From Acetobacteraceae bacterium (GTDB lineage: Bacteria; Pseudomonadota; Alphaproteobacteria; Acetobacterales; Acetobacteraceae): 5,724 bases of DNA. The notes beneath the pieces were generated by a model. The model was not told where the DNA came from. It searched no databases and saw only the letters and a program-made list of their open reading frames with translations. A program made the position numbers and the translations under genes. The stretch is from assembly GCA_027311485.1 (NCBI GenBank), contig DAICYU010000299.1:1-5724 (forward strand), given 5' to 3'. Positions 5,465 to 5,724 of this stretch are shown piece by piece (the stretch's first letter is position 1; every line of letters begins with the position of its first letter).

Positions 5465-5724
5465 AACGCCGCTTATGATCAGCGCCAAAGTTGAGGACGT
5501 GTTATTGCACGAGTTCCACCGCGATCTTCTGTTCCTGTTGCACGATGTTGCCCGATTGGTGCGTGTGGACGCGGACAAGCGTGCACGATGCCATGGCATG
5601 ACGCGCGCGCAGTGGGGGATTCTGATCTGGCTCGCACGCCAGCCCGGAATTTCCCAGAAGGAGCTGGCCGAGCTGCTGGAAGTCGAGCCGATCACCGTTG
5701 CGCGGCTGATCGACCGGCTGGAAG
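5460..5724 (+). CDS. MarR-family transcriptional regulator, N-terminal part (runs off right edge)
   Basis: The frame is open from the ATG at 5460 to the window end (88 codons visible), so the C-terminal part is missing. The protein shows the MarR winged helix-turn-helix layout: an N-terminal dimerisation helix (F-L-L-H-D-V-A-R-L-V-R, about 25-35), M-T-R-A-Q-W-G-I-L-I-W-L-A-R-Q-P-G (47-63), the helix S-Q-K-E-L-A-E-L-L (65-73), and the recognition helix reading E-P-I-T-V-A-R-L-I-D-R-L-E (76-88). The wing lies beyond the edge. Such regulators usually bind palindromes as dimers and release DNA when they bind a small ligand. It diverges from the amidohydrolase operon across 199 bases, so it probably controls that operon and itself. 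Neither ATG (5460 or 5475) has a clear ribosome site. I give the longer form, but the promoter at 5437-5464 would favour the start at 5475. Confidence 0.85.
   Translation, partial: MITPLMISAKVEDVLLHEFHRDLLFLLHDVARLVRVDADKRARCHGMTRAQWGILIWLARQPGISQKELAELLEVEPITVARLIDRLE

Noticed and set aside
5387..5695. Minus-strand open frame of 102 codons across the marR region.
   Set aside because: It is antisense to the MarR winged-helix coding sequence and its Ser/Arg/Asn-rich translation resembles no domain.

Overview
This window looks like chromosomal DNA of a GC-rich proteobacterium. An alphaproteobacterium of the Rhodospirillales/Acetobacteraceae type is my best guess, judged only from GC bias and protein style. 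It holds six genes in two unrelated modules, two of them cut by the window edges, plus one 199-base intergenic region. I see no RNA genes, insertion sequences, CRISPR arrays or long repeats.

Left module (1-2287), probably exopolysaccharide or cell-surface glycan. A GT4-type glycosyltransferase (minus strand) runs into a partial GNAT/CelD-like acyltransferase through a GTGA stop/start overlap. Divergent from the glycosyltransferase is a secreted right-handed beta-helix protein. The two divergent start codons share the tetranucleotide CATG, so no intergenic DNA separates them. A polysaccharide role is inferred from this combination of families.

Right module (2320-5260), a compact minus-strand operon. 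In order of transcription it encodes a cytosine-deaminase-like amidohydrolase, a DUF4387 protein of 101 residues and an AtuA/DUF1446-family protein. Both junctions are 4-base stop/start overlaps (GTGA, ATGA), so the three products are probably made together. They likely act on one small-molecule pathway, whose substrate I cannot name. The amidohydrolase has the deaminase fold signatures but appears to lack the catalytic Glu and the metal-binding Asp of E. coli CodA. The operon's 3' end converges on the beta-helix gene with a 32-base gap.

Regulatory region (5261-5459) and marR. A MarR-family regulator diverges from the amidohydrolase operon and runs off the right edge. The intergenic region holds a perfect 6-4-6 palindrome whose minus strand contains a consensus TTGACA. 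It is a candidate operator placed on the operon's -35 box. A good sigma70-like promoter for marR overlaps the first possible marR start codon, which suggests a downstream start and a nearly leaderless mRNA. The simplest model is a MarR-controlled catabolic operon next to a surface-glycan locus.
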